Part shown: positions 43,666 to 54,041 of the stretch, piece by piece
Position numbering within the stretch: the stretch's first letter is position 1
How the letters are laid out: every line of letters starts with the position of its first letter
NCBI GenBank assembly: GCA_026315105.1
Contig: CM048744.1
Coordinates: forward strand, 317,943,270-318,007,269
Origin: Locusta migratoria
Lineage: Eukaryota > Arthropoda > Insecta > Orthoptera > Acrididae
Reading direction: 5' to 3'
DNA: 64,000 nt
Notes under the pieces: generated by a model
What the model saw: the letters and a program-made list of their open reading frames with translations, nothing else
Told to the model about the DNA's origin: nothing
The model's database searches: none
Made by a program: the position numbers and the translations under genes

Positions 43666-45054
43666 CACGTCTAGGTGTCTGCTTGTATCAATAATGTAAT
43701 GAATTATGTGTGGAGGTGGAAAAGTTGATCCTTAGTGAAAATTAATAAAAGTTATACTAAGTGGAGATCAATAAATTAACTTTGTTAGTGCACAATGGTG
43801 ACCTGTCTAGCATACTGCAGGAACAGCAATCTCGAAAATTTCGCAATCTGACCCCAACAACAAAACATAAGGGCAAAATACTCGTGAGTTGACTAACAGG
43901 GCTAACATAAGCAGTGAACAAATGGTGGAAAGTTCTGTACCTGACAGTGTTGGTCCTGCTCTCAGGGACAATAATTATAAAAATGAACATTTAGCGATTG
44001 TGTCCAAACACTATTAAAGCGAAATTATCCATCAATGACATGTAGCAAAACAAAGATGTAGCACGTTCTAATAGTAGCAAATAAAAAATATTACGTAAAA
44101 TCTTTTCTCGTCAAGTTCTGGGAAATGTCTGAATCTAGTCTGTACTGTACAAAATTAGCTGTTCTCACACGTAAGAAGATATGAAACAAATTAATAGTCC
44201 TGTTAGCACGCACTGATAAAGCTTCATAACACAAGAATCATAAAAAAGATTTACTTTTCTTTTAATCGTGGCAGAATGACATCTCGCTTCGCAGAAATTC
44301 ACATTCTTCACTTCATATTCTTCATGAAACCTATTTCCTACAATGCACTCAATTATAGCCAAGTTACAATTACCTACAGTAGCAAGTCTGCTCTCAATCA
44401 AAAATAAACCATTGAAACTAAATAAGTCTACGATCAACAAAATTTCAATATTAGTAATAAGCAAATTGGACGCAGGTAACATAAACCATAGAAACGGCGA
44501 ATGTGCGTATTATTGCGGAGTCATGCAATTAGGCAGTTTCTAAATCGAGGATGCGACATTAACCACAGGGAAAGGTATAGTTATAAATGTCAAAGGTAAT
44601 TGGCGTTAATTAATTATTTTATTATGTTATTTATTTTTTTTATACTGAAAGGATCATAGTAACTAACAATGTACCTAACAAAGGTGCGTTAATAATGTTC
44701 ACAAATCAACCGACGGGGTGCCAATATTTATACTGAATGGAAAGAAAAACTAAATGAAATAAGCAAAATTCGCGCAATGCTGAAAACATTACAAATGATT
44801 TACCAAAAAATTAACACCATGATGATGGATGTGACGGACTGCTTTAGCCGCGAGCTCCAATGCGTCCGACCGCGCCAAGCTCCAGATCCCAACTCTCACT
44901 ACTGCACGGCAACAGAGGGGCAAATCCACTGCCTGATGGCCGCCAAAAATAATCATAACGAACCAGAACAAAGATGACTGTATGTGTCGTTGCCAACATA
45001 TACAGCATAAACTAAAGAAATTTCCATTCAGTAGCCACCTTACAATATAGAAGA
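43666..45054. other. Untyped 1.4-kb segment splitting a LINE
   Basis: It separates two colinear parts of one RT. No coding motif, tRNA head or terminal repeat was recognised. Open frames such as 44165-44482 (minus) are unsupported. Confidence 0.5.
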
Positions 45055-45570
45055 AACAATTAATTCCTCTAATTTGGGAGTTGTCAAAAATAGGGTCCCA
45101 CAAGATCCGGTCTTGGGCCCTTTGAATATGACTTGCCATTCTATACTCACGAAGATGCTAAGCTAGTTGTTTTTGATGACGATACAACTATAGCTATCAC
45201 GTATGACAATCAGGAATTAACTGATGAAATTGCAAATGGTGTCTTTCAGAAAATTATTGAATGGTTCACTACAAATGAACTCCCATTAAACTTTGATAAA
45301 ACCCGGTATATACACTCTTATACAGTAAATGGCATGCCACCATTAATAATATTAGACTTTGAACAGATATCTGTAGCTAAGGTAGAATACTAAAAAAAAT
45401 TAGGTGTTTGCATTGACGGGAAATTGAATTAGAAGAAACACATTGAAGATTTGCTGGGATGAGTCAGCTATTTAAGCTATCATAGTGATTGCAAAATTTG
45501 GTGATAAACATCTCAGTAAATTAGCTTACTATGCTTATTTCTATTCACTGCTTTCATATGGGATCATAGT
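45055..45570 (+). pseudogene. LINE RT fragment, second part
   Basis: Begins NSSNLGVVKNRVPQDPVLGP, then YTHEDAKLVVFDDDTTIAIT (FADD reads FDDD) and IIEWFTTNELPLNFDKTRYI at 45133-45310, followed by a degenerate thumb ending near HSVWP. It is frameshifted and joined to a SINE head at 45573. Confidence 0.88.
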
Positions 45571-45572
45571 GT

Positions 45573-45628
45573 GTGGCCGTGCTGACCGTGACTGGAGCGC
45601 CTCAGTCACCTCGGCCACCGCGGCCGGC
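45573..45628 (-). mobile_element. SINE-A, tRNA head only
   Basis: Contains GTGGCCGTGCTGACCGTGAC to CCACCGCGGCCGGC, the 5' half of the Leu-like head on minus. B box and body are absent, which is unusual because retroposed copies normally lose their 5' end. Confidence 0.85.
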
Positions 45629-47408
45629 TCTCCTCATATTCAATCTCTTATGATATAATAAGACTATATATCTCAAGGATTGGAATTATTGTTGATATGT
45701 ACAGGGGGGAGTTTCACTGAGGCCGTCTTAGTAGAAAGAGCTAGTGTGTGTGGTGGGGGGGGGGATTCGTCGGAGGACGTTATAGAGAGAGGACCGAAAC
45801 TCTCGCTCAGAGGACCACTGATCGCAGACTTGCAGATTTTGATGGCTAGTTCCATATGGTAAGTATCCGCCTGATTAAGAATATTTTAAGGTATATCAGC
45901 GTCAACGGCCTGCTCCTTCAACATGCTGGAGCAGAAATCTAATTAATGCTTGTAACTCAATCTTGCAGCTAATAGGACATAACCATTGCCATTCACACTA
46001 CAATGAGTCAGAATGAAATTGATTTTTAAAAAGGGAGGCTTCGTCAAGGGAAATAGATCCCTTCCCATCAACTTTGCTAACAGCGTGTAGGTACTGGTCG
46101 ACTGTCGTTAATATTTGTTCCGTTAGCATATCTGATCTTATTAACTTGTGAAAATCCTTCATTCTGATAGATTATTGTGATCAGCAACAGAAAATTCAAT
46201 GCAATTTTTTATTATTTGTTTTCATTTATTTTATACGTCGCAGTTGCAAAAAATGTCTGTTGTGTGACTTGTTTTGATCTTGGCCAATTTTTTAACACTT
46301 AGGCTATAAAGAGGATATTACATGCATTAGATTACAAAATGTACAAGGTTCAGACAAAAACATTTAGATGTTTCACATTAAAATAGAAATACATTCCAAA
46401 CAACTACTTGTGCTTCAGCTAAGATACCTTATCTACTAATTTTGCTACTGAGACGACTAAAGTAAATTAAAAATGAAATAAGTTTATTTCTTTATCAAAC
46501 TGAATGGCTAATTTGTACGTTTTTGATTATAGTAAATATATTATCACAATTAGCATTTTCTCATTTGAGTATCTAGAAATTCCACCTCACTTATATTAAC
46601 AATTCTAAGCATTATCTGCAGGATATTTGTTGTCCCTGTTACATGACTGTGTCAAGATGCACAACTAAGATCATACAATACTAATATGTGTTTAAATTAT
46701 CTATTACACACAAATTTACAGTAGTGTTTATTAATAGTTGTTCTGGTACGGAAATTAATTACAAGTAATTCACATCTCAATGGGACCATGAAACTCATTC
46801 AAGGAAGACTATCAGTACGATTCAAGAAACATGACACATAGAAAGAACACAGAAAAATATATAAGAATATAAACTATTCACAAATATCTCTAAACGTGTC
46901 AGAAATCAACACTTGCAAAACACTTAGTACACATCAATGTGGAAAGCTAGAAACTTACAATACTCGTACACTCTGAAAAAGCAAATTACACACCAAGATT
47001 AACTGCTGATATTTGAAGAGTTTACGTTCTAAAAAGGGTCGGTCAATATATTATTTTTTTCACGCAAGCCTCGCAAAATGATAAAGAGGAGAAAATAAGA
47101 TAAATTAGATGTCATAAGGACCTTCATCGATATTCATTTTTTTCCTTCACGAATGAACGGAAAAGGTAGCAGAAAGACAAGATATGCAAATAGTAAATTG
47201 GCTTGTGAAGTATAGATGTTGTAGAAGTATAGATGTTGCAGACATATCGCGTTGTGTCTGCGTGAGTTACAATTATTGTGACCACAGAAAATGAGTGTTT
47301 AGAGACTGACAAGGAGAGGGTCTTTCAAATGGGTCACCGATTTCGATCGAAATTTGCATGGATGTTCTATATTGAAAATAAACAGACACGTGTTTCGGTT
47401 TTTTTGCT
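45629..47408. other. Unassigned 1.8 kb, AT-rich
   Basis: No element recognised. A G run occurs at 45754-45763. Confidence 0.5.
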
Positions 47409-47421
47409 AGACAGTAGTTTT

Positions 47422-47625
47422 GTTCAAAATGTTCAAATTTTTGTTAAGCTTAAGGGACTTAACTGCGGGGTCATCAGTCCCTAAACGTACAAACTACTTA
47501 TGAACTACCTTGTACTAAAGACGACAGAAACATCCATGCCCGATGGGGGATTCGAACCCCCGACGGGGTGCGGCCTCGCGCATCGTAGCATAACGCCTGA
47601 ATGAGCTCGGCCACTCCGCCGCGGC
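47422..47625 (-). mobile_element. SINE-A, diverged head, 13-bp TSD
   Basis: Minus-strand copy. The body and B box (GGGGGATTCGAACCCCCGAC) are typical, but the 5' third of the head (GTGCGGCCTCGCGCATCG) differs from other copies. AGACAGTAGTTTT at 47409-47421 and AGACTGTAGTTTT at 47626-47638 flank it (one mismatch). Confidence 0.9.
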
Positions 47626-48067
47626 AGACTGTAGTTTTTGAAAACAAAAAAGGTCAAAGTTGATTATGGAAAATCGAGCAATTAACGTTTTTGCGTTTTC
47701 ATGCTGTAGCTTGGGCAGTCGTAAACATGAGCGATTTTGCGAAGGCCACGACGTTCACTGTAATAAAACCATGAGTCAAATACCCAACTGAGAACGAACC
47801 CGAATAAAAGACCGCAAGGGACAGCTCTACCAGGGAAAAAGCGGTCCAGGAGTAGAACCGTCAAACCGTGGATGAAGGTTCGAACCTCTATCATGGCAAT
47901 TTTTTGTTAGATTTGGGTGTATTTGATAATATTGTCATATTTGTAATACCTTTTATTGTCTAATTTTGAAGAAGAGTATCGGTAAGTTTGATTAATATTG
48001 AATTAAGTGTTCATCTGTTTACACCTGTTTCATTTGTGATACATAACGCAAAAACATTTTTTTTAAT

Positions 48068-48185
48068 CTAAAGTATATTATTACGTAATTCCGTGTATTT
48101 GTCAGCCTTTTCACAGCCAACTAGGTGAAACATACCAAAAAAGTTATCAAAACACAAAGAAATCTTGCACTTTATGTGCATCAAA
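48068..48185 (-). pseudogene. Transposase-like C-terminus in left arm
   Basis: Minus strand: CKISLCFDNFFGMFHLVGCE, an eroded copy of the Cys/His-rich end found on plus at 48480-48560. Confidence 0.6.
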
Positions 48186-48196
48186 ATTAATTTTGT

Positions 48197-48568
48197 TTGA
48201 TTCCTGGATTCATGAGGCGCTACGACAGGACTTTTGTCGATGATGTTGCTCAACCGACCTGCACTGTTAAAGTGACACCACCGAAATGCACCTTTCTTTG
48301 TCAAGCTTGTGACATTTACTTGTTTCGACAGATCAAGAATTTTATAGCAAGAATTCAAAACTTGCCACTTTACACGAGACCAGAGAAACTCATGTTATTA
48401 AAATTCAGGCCTTGGTCCATAATCACTTGTCCGCACACGATATCTCGGACAACATGTAAATGTGAGAACATGTCGTTCTTGTGTTGCGCGCAGACTCAGA
48501 AATATTTGTGTTTTGATTGTTTATGTGATAAGTTTCACCCTACTGGCTGTGAGAACTCTGACAAATAG
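48197..48568 (+). pseudogene. DDE transposase-like C-terminal frame with Cys cluster
   Basis: A 123-codon frame. Residues 28-53 (PPKCTFLCQACDIYLFRQIK followed by NFIARI) resemble the stretch after the second catalytic residue in DDE-type transposases, where a PLDVYFFRxxKxF pattern is usual. The end has CKCENMSFLCC...YLCFDCLCDKFHPTGCE, a Cys/His-rich cluster that could bind zinc. The N-terminal and first catalytic regions are missing. Family assignment is tentative. Confidence 0.5.
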
Positions 48569-48975
48569 ACGGTGAGTAATTGGAATTACACTTAAGAAGT
48601 TTTTTTATTTTATTATATCACAGTTTTATTGTTTTTGCACAGTGTATCAGAAATAAAAGAGCTGTAAACACATAATACACTTAATTGAATATTAATCGCA
48701 ATTCCCGTTACTCTGCTTCACAATATGGCAATATTATTAAATACATCAGAAAAAAATTTAACAAACATTGCCAATTCGTCCGAAAAAAATCTAACAAAAA
48801 TTGTCATATCGGAAGTTCGAACATTGACCCACGGTTTGACAGTCCAAGCTCTGGACCACTTTTTATTTTACTTTATCGTATCTTTGTTTTTCGGGTAGTT
48901 CGCTTGGTTGCGACCTGTGTTCGTTTTTGTTTTATGTTGATCGTTCAGATCTTGACCCCCCCGCCCAACCCCCCC

Positions 48976-48976
<1 letters not shown>

Positions 48977-49008
<32 letters not shown>
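48977..49008. repeat. Poly-T tract (32 T) preceded by C runs
   Basis: Lies within the right arm of the inverted repeat and interrupts its match to the left arm. Confidence 0.9.
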
Positions 49009-49013
<5 letters not shown>

Positions 49014-49148
49014 CAGAGAGAGCACCCAGCCGGAGCAGCCAGCGCCGGCGTCGACTACGCTTGGAAAGTCGCTCATGTTTGCGAGTACCCAAGCTACAGT
49101 ATGAAAACACAAGAACGATAATTAGTCGAAAGTCATTAACTTTTGACC

Positions 49149-49519
49149 CCACGTATACTAGTAAAAATGCTCATCTTCAGACGATCTTTCCTTGTTTAGC
49201 ACTGAAAGATGAAATAAGTGGTTCATGTAATGTCAGAACATCAACGGATTCCTCATGAGGGGGCAGTCGAGAATGGTGTCGCAAGAGACACACACGGCTA
49301 TTTGATACAAAAAACTGGCCAAAATTATTTTCTTACGTTTTCTGCACTGTGAGACAGTATACAACATATTTTAGGATAATAATGGGTTTGAGTATTTGAT
49401 AGAATGAAATTAAACAAAATTATGGTATGTTTATTACATTGTTCAATTCATAATTACAATTATTTGACTATTAATTATTCAGATGATGCGTCCAAGCCTT
49501 TTTCTCTGAGCAGTGTCAT
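49149..49519. other. Unassigned
   Basis: No recognisable feature. Confidence 0.45.
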
Positions 49520-50625
49520 TCAGTTGAGACCTCCTCTTCATCTTCATTTTCAGCTTGACGGAACTGCCTAACCTCTTCTTCATTTGGCAGAAGTAAATGT
49601 AATGTCTCTGCTAAGAAAGATTTGCTGCTTTTCCTTGGCGTCTGTCTCTGACCCGATACCACTGGATCAGACGTCAGTAGTTGTCAGTATATCCAAATTG
49701 CATGCTTCCTGGGAGAATTTCCTGGCAAAACTTTGCTGTACAAACGGAAGTGCTGATTGCGGGCCTTTTTCCATAGAATGAGGTCTTTGTTCTTGCGACT
49801 AAAAAGTTGAAGAGTCACTAAGGATAACTGAAATATGTTCGCATCAGAATCATGTATATTTTCAAATTTTTGTTTAAACGTCTTGCTGTGAAGCATCACA
49901 ACCCTGTTTGTAAGTAAGTTACAATGAATTTATGTCATGCGTAAATCTCCTCTAGATACTATGTTAATCGCTCACTGGTGTGATTAAGCAAGGCTTGCAG
50001 TTGAATCTCCGCGCATGTGGCCGTCACATGAAAAAAATTCAGTCACAGGGTAGCACTGATTTTCAGTTTCTTGAATGACACTGTAACATGGATATCTTTT
50101 TAGCACCTGTTCGTATTATTTCATATTGCTTCCTTGTCAGCGAGGCTTCCACAAAGATAGATAAGGCTTGGATAGGTGAAAATCGTGTTCTTTCTTGTAA
50201 GTCTCTTCAGCAGTCTAATGCTTTTCTGTATTTAGCTCTTTGTGTAGGGTATGAAGAAATATCTTTCACCACTTTGGGACTCAACACTTCAAGATTCACG
50301 GAGCATCATTTGACTGGCTTACGTTACTTCTGCGACTTCAAAATGTTCTCTCAAGGGCTGTGACGTACGCCTTTAGCGGCGTTCGCTTAACTCGACGAAC
50401 GGTTTTGTTGGTCGACCAACTCGACTTTCGTTACAAGGAATGTCAATAGTATTTTGCAGCCAATTATGATTCGTTTTTAATAAGCTACTTTCAACTCTAT
50501 GTGAAGCAAGCCATATTTTCTTGAATTCTGACTTTATATATGACAGTTTATGTTTGAAATCTTTCTTTTCTTCATCAGGGAAAGTAGGGTCTGATAATAT
50601 ATAATTTTCCATAAAATCAAATTTT
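49520..50625 (-). pseudogene. Unnamed dispersed gene relic
   Basis: Minus-strand coding relic in several frames. It starts MENYILSDPTFPDEEKKDFK (50612), continues RVGRPTKPFVELSERR (to 50373), then EASLTRKQYEIIRTGAK (about 50110-50160), KARNQHFRLYSKVLPGNSPR (49690-49760), LLTSDPVVSGQRQ and FLAETLHLLLPNEEEVRQFR (49540-49680), and an acidic end. The order and spacing look like one protein of more than 300 residues with stops and deletions. I associate such words with an uncharacterised repeated protein of insects but cannot name a family. Function unknown. Confidence 0.45.
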
Positions 50626-50964
50626 TACGAAACTGTTCTCAGATCATCTCTTCATAATGTCGTAGAGACCTTGACCTTTTCTTGTCATAATTTTGCGGCT
50701 TGAATGACCTATCAGGGCATTAGAGATAAATTTAGGTAATAAAATGGAAACCCACCCACATGAACTACAGACATTGCCGAGGTGGGGTGGCTTGCGTGCC
50801 TCAACGATGCAGATAGCCGTACCGTAGGTGCAACCACAGCGGAGGGGTATCTGTGGAGAGGCCAGACAAACGTGTGGTTCCTGAAGAGGGCAGCAGCCTT
50901 TTCAGTAGTTACAGGGGCAACAGTCTGGATGATTGACTGAACTGGCCTTGTAACATCAGATAAT

Positions 50965-51645
50965 GTGGCTTTGTCACACAGTTACTGCGAACGGCTGAAA
51001 AAAAGGGGAAACTACAGCCGTTACATTTCCCGAGGACATGCAGTTCTACTGTATGAAAATATGATGATGGCATCCTCTCGGGCAAAATATTCCGGAGGTA
51101 AAATAGTCCCCCATTCGGCTCTCCGGGCGGGGACTACTCAGGAGGATGTTGTCATCAGGAAAGATAATACTGGCATTCTACGGATCGGAGCGTGGAATGT
51201 TAGATCCCTTAATCGGGTAGGAAAATTAGAAAATTTAAAAAGGGAAATGGATAGGTTGAAGTTAGATATAGTGGGGATTAGTGAAGTTCGGTAGCAGGAT
51301 GAACAGGATTTCTGGTCAGGTGAGTACAGGATTATAAGTACAAAATCAGTTGGGGGTATCACAGGAGTAGGACTGATAATGAATAAGAAAATAGGAATGC
51401 GGGTAAACTACTATGAGCAGCACAGTGATTGCATTATCATTGCCAAGATAGATACGAAGCCAACACCGACAACAGTAGTACAGGTTTATATGCCAACTAG
51501 CTCTGCCGAAGATGAGCAGATCGAAGAAATATATGAGGAGCTAAAGGAAATTATTCAGACAGTTAAAGGAGAGGAAAACTTAATTGTGATGGGAGACTGG
51601 AATTCGGTAGTAGGAAAAGGAAGAGAAGGAAAAAATAGTAGGTGA
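50965..51645 (+). pseudogene. RTE endonuclease part, one stop and one frameshift
   Basis: N-terminal part of the LINE polyprotein. The codon at the start found in the minus copy (ATG, about 43067) reads GTG here (50965). After a poorly conserved leader comes LRIGAWNVRSLNRVGKLENL, LDIVGISEVR, then TAG at 51292-51294. The frame goes on with FWSGEYRIISTKSVGGITG, VQVYMPTSSAEDEQIEE and VMGDWNSVVGKG, all APE-nuclease words. An A run at 51630-51635 (six A) carries a one-base shift and the frame ends at 51645. Translation resumes in the next frame before 51752. These few lesions are the main reason the element is not intact. Confidence 0.9.
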
Positions 51646-51751
51646 ATATGGACTGGGCAAAAGGAATGAAAGAGGAAGCCGCCTGGTAGAATTTTGCACG
51701 GAACATGATTTAATCGTAACAAACACGTGGTTTAAGAATCACAAAAGAAGG

Positions 51752-54025
51752 TTGTATACTTGGAAGAGACCAGGACACACCGGAAGGTATCAGATAGATT
51801 TTATAATGGTAAAACATAGATTCCCGAACCAAGTTATAAACTGTAAGACATACCCAGGGGCAGTTATAAACTCTGACCATAACTTGTTAGTCATGAACTG
51901 TAAGCTGAAACTGAAAAAACTGCAGAAAGGTAGGAAAATCAGGAGATGGGACCTAGATAAATTGAAGGAACGTGAAGTTCTGGAGAATTTCAGAAGGAGA
52001 TTTAGGCAACAATTGACAGAAACAGGGGGAAATAAAACAGAAGAAGAGGAATGGGTAGCATTGAGAGATGAAATAGTGAAGGCAGCAGAGGACAAAATAG
52101 GTAGAAAGGCAAGACATACAAAAAATCCTTGGATATCACAGGAAATACTAAATTTAATTGATGAAAGGAGAAAGTATAAAAATGCAGTAAATGAAACAGG
52201 CAAAATGGAGTACAGACGACAACGAAATGAGATTGACAGGAAGTGCAAAATGGCTAAGCAGGAGTGGCTAGAAGCCAAATGCAAATCTGTAGAAGAATGT
52301 ATAAGAAGGGGAAAAGTAGATACCGCCTACAGGAAAATAAAAGAGACATTTGGGGACAAGAAAAGCAACTCTACCAATATCAAGAACTCAGATGGGAAAC
52401 CAGTTCCCAGCAAAGAAGGGAAAGGTGAAAGGTGGAAAGAGTACAGAAAGCAGCTCTACAAAGGAAATGAACTTAGAGACGATGTTGTAGGAAGGGAAGA
52501 AGTAGTAGATCAATATGAAATAGGAGATACTATACTGAGAGATGAATTTGACAGAGCCCTGAAAGACCTAGGTCGGAACAAGGCCGCAGGAGTAGATAAC
52601 ATACCCTCAGAGCTACTAAAGTCTCGGGGAGATCCAGCCATGACAAAACTATTTGAACTGGTGTGTAGGATGTATGAGACAGGCGAAATACCCTCAGACT
52701 GTAAGAAAAATGTAATAATCCACATTCCAAAGAAATCGGGTGCAGACAGGTGTGAAAATTACAGAACCATCAGTTTGATAAGTCATGGTTGCAAAATTTT
52801 AACACGAATTATCTACAGGAGAATGGAAAAGCTGGTAGAATCTGACCTCGGGGAAGATCAGTTTGGAATCAGGAGGAACGTAGGAACCCGAGAGGCGATA
52901 CTCACTTTACGTCTTATCTTAGAAGATAGATTAAGGAAAGGCAAACCTACATTTTTAGCTTTTGTAGATTTGGAGAAAGCGTTTGACAATGTTGACTGGA
53001 ATACACTCTTTCAAATTCTGAAGTCAGCAGGGGTAAAATATAGGGAAAGGAGAGTTATTTACAACTTGTACAAAAGCCAGACGGCAGTTATTAGACTCGG
53101 AGGGCATGAAAGGGAAGCATCAGTTGCGAAGGGAGTAAGACAGGGTTGTAGCCTTTCTCCAATATTATTCAATTTGTACATCGAGCAGGCGGTGAAGGAA
53201 AGCAAGGAAAAATTTGGAATAGGGATTAAAGTTCAGGGGGAAGAAATAAAAACATTGCGTTTTGCTGATGACATTGTAATTCTGTCAGAGACAGCAAAGG
53301 ACCTTGAAGAGCAGTTGAATGGAGTGGACAGTGTGTTGAAGAGAGCGTATAAAATGAACATTAACAAGAGCGAAACAAAAATAATGGAATGCGGTCTTAG
53401 AAAATCAGGCGATGCTGAAGGAATTAGATTAGGTAACGAAACAATGAAGGTGGTAGATGAGTTTTGTTACTTGGGTAGTAAAATAACATGTGATGGTCGC
53501 AGTACAGAGGATATAAAATGCAGAATGGCAATGGGAAGAAAAGCATTTTTGAAAAAGAGAAATTTGCTAACATCGAATATTAATTTAAGTGTAAGGAAGT
53601 CTTTTCTGAAAGCATTTGTGTGGAGTGTTGCCTTGTACGGGAGTGAAACATGGACGATAAGCAGTGCGGACAGGAAGAGAATAGAGGCTTTTGAAATGTG
53701 GTGCTACAGAAGAATGCTGAAGATTAGGTGGGTAGATCGCATAACTAATGAAGAGGCAGTTAACAGAATTGGTGAGAAAAGGAATTTTTGGCATACCCTG
53801 ACCAAAAGAAGGGATCGCTTGGTAGAACACATTCTTAGACATCGAGGAATCGTAAATTTAGCATTGGAGGGAAGTGTGTGGGGTAAAAATCTCAGAGGGA
53901 GACCAAGAGGTTCGTATAGTAAGCAGATTCAAGTGGATGTGGGTTGCCGTTCTTATGAGGAGATGAAAAGGCTTGCTCAGGATAGAGTAGGGTGGAGAGC
54001 TGCATCAAACCAGTCTCCGGACTGA
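51752..54025 (+). CDS. RTE-like LINE polyprotein, endonuclease end to C-terminus
   Basis: A 757-codon open frame. Residues 1-55 finish the APE-type endonuclease (RYQIDFIMVKHRF, then NSDHNLLVMN with the catalytic His). A charged linker follows. RT spans about residues 260-560: NKAAGVDNIPSELLKS, PKKSGADRCENYRTISLISH, FLAFVDLEKAFDNVDW (first Asp), VRQGCSLSPILFNLYIEQAV and IKTLRFADDIVILSETAK (catalytic Asp pair). The thumb has DEFCYLGSKITCDG. The C-terminal domain has YGSETWTISSADRKRIEAFE and GRPRGSYSKQIQVDV. The enzyme would nick target DNA and reverse-transcribe its own RNA there. It is uninterrupted, but separated from its N-terminus by the shift near 51630 and the stop at 51292. Confidence 0.95.
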   Translation: MYTWKRPGHTGRYQIDFIMVKHRFPNQVINCKTYPGAVINSDHNLLVMNCKLKLKKLQKGRKIRRWDLDKLKEREVLENFRRRFRQQLTETGGNKTEEEEWVALRDEIVKAAEDKIGRKARHTKNPWISQEILNLIDERRKYKNAVNETGKMEYRRQRNEIDRKCKMAKQEWLEAKCKSVEECIRRGKVDTAYRKIKETFGDKKSNSTNIKNSDGKPVPSKEGKGERWKEYRKQLYKGNELRDDVVGREEVVDQYEIGDTILRDEFDRALKDLGRNKAAGVDNIPSELLKSRGDPAMTKLFELVCRMYETGEIPSDCKKNVIIHIPKKSGADRCENYRTISLISHGCKILTRIIYRRMEKLVESDLGEDQFGIRRNVGTREAILTLRLILEDRLRKGKPTFLAFVDLEKAFDNVDWNTLFQILKSAGVKYRERRVIYNLYKSQTAVIRLGGHEREASVAKGVRQGCSLSPILFNLYIEQAVKESKEKFGIGIKVQGEEIKTLRFADDIVILSETAKDLEEQLNGVDSVLKRAYKMNINKSETKIMECGLRKSGDAEGIRLGNETMKVVDEFCYLGSKITCDGRSTEDIKCRMAMGRKAFLKKRNLLTSNINLSVRKSFLKAFVWSVALYGSETWTISSADRKRIEAFEMWCYRRMLKIRWVDRITNEEAVNRIGEKRNFWHTLTKRRDRLVEHILRHRGIVNLALEGSVWGKNLRGRPRGSYSKQIQVDVGCRSYEEMKRLAQDRVGWRAASNQSPD

Positions 54026-54041
54026 AGACCATAACAACAAC

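Larger units (their letters stand above)
47652..49148. mobile_element. 1.5-kb inverted-repeat (fold-back) element
   Basis: The left arm (47652-48185) and right arm (about 48540-49148) are inverted copies. Matching words, read outward from the centre, are GGCTGTGA, TGTTTTTGC, AACACTTAATT(C/G)AATATTAATC, ATCTAACAAAAA, AAGTTCGAAC/GGTTCGAAC, CCACGGTTTGAC, TCGCTCATGTTT, CCCAAGCTACAG and ACTTTTGACC. The right arm is longer because it holds an insert with C and T runs at about 48957-49008. The spacer (about 48190-48540) carries a transposase-like frame. The outer target duplication is not resolved. Confidence 0.8.
50751..54041 (+). mobile_element. Full-length RTE-like LINE with 10-bp TSD
   Basis: A 3,291-bp element between AAAATGGAAA at 50741-50750 and 54042-54051. 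A 5' UTR of about 210 bp is followed by one polyprotein reading frame (APE-type endonuclease, RT, C-terminal domain) and a short 3' UTR ending ACCATAACAACAACA. Other copies of the family lie at 1499, 18090, 37197-39425 and 40705-43180. Single-ORF layout, short length and an AAC-type tail point to the RTE group. Confidence 0.93.

Noticed and set aside
48868..49152. Minus-strand frame with a Lys run
   Set aside because: It is the reverse of the poly-T tract in the inverted repeat.
51790..52284. 164-codon minus-strand frame inside the RTE element
   Set aside because: Shadow of the plus-strand LINE polyprotein, which has strong RT and endonuclease motifs.
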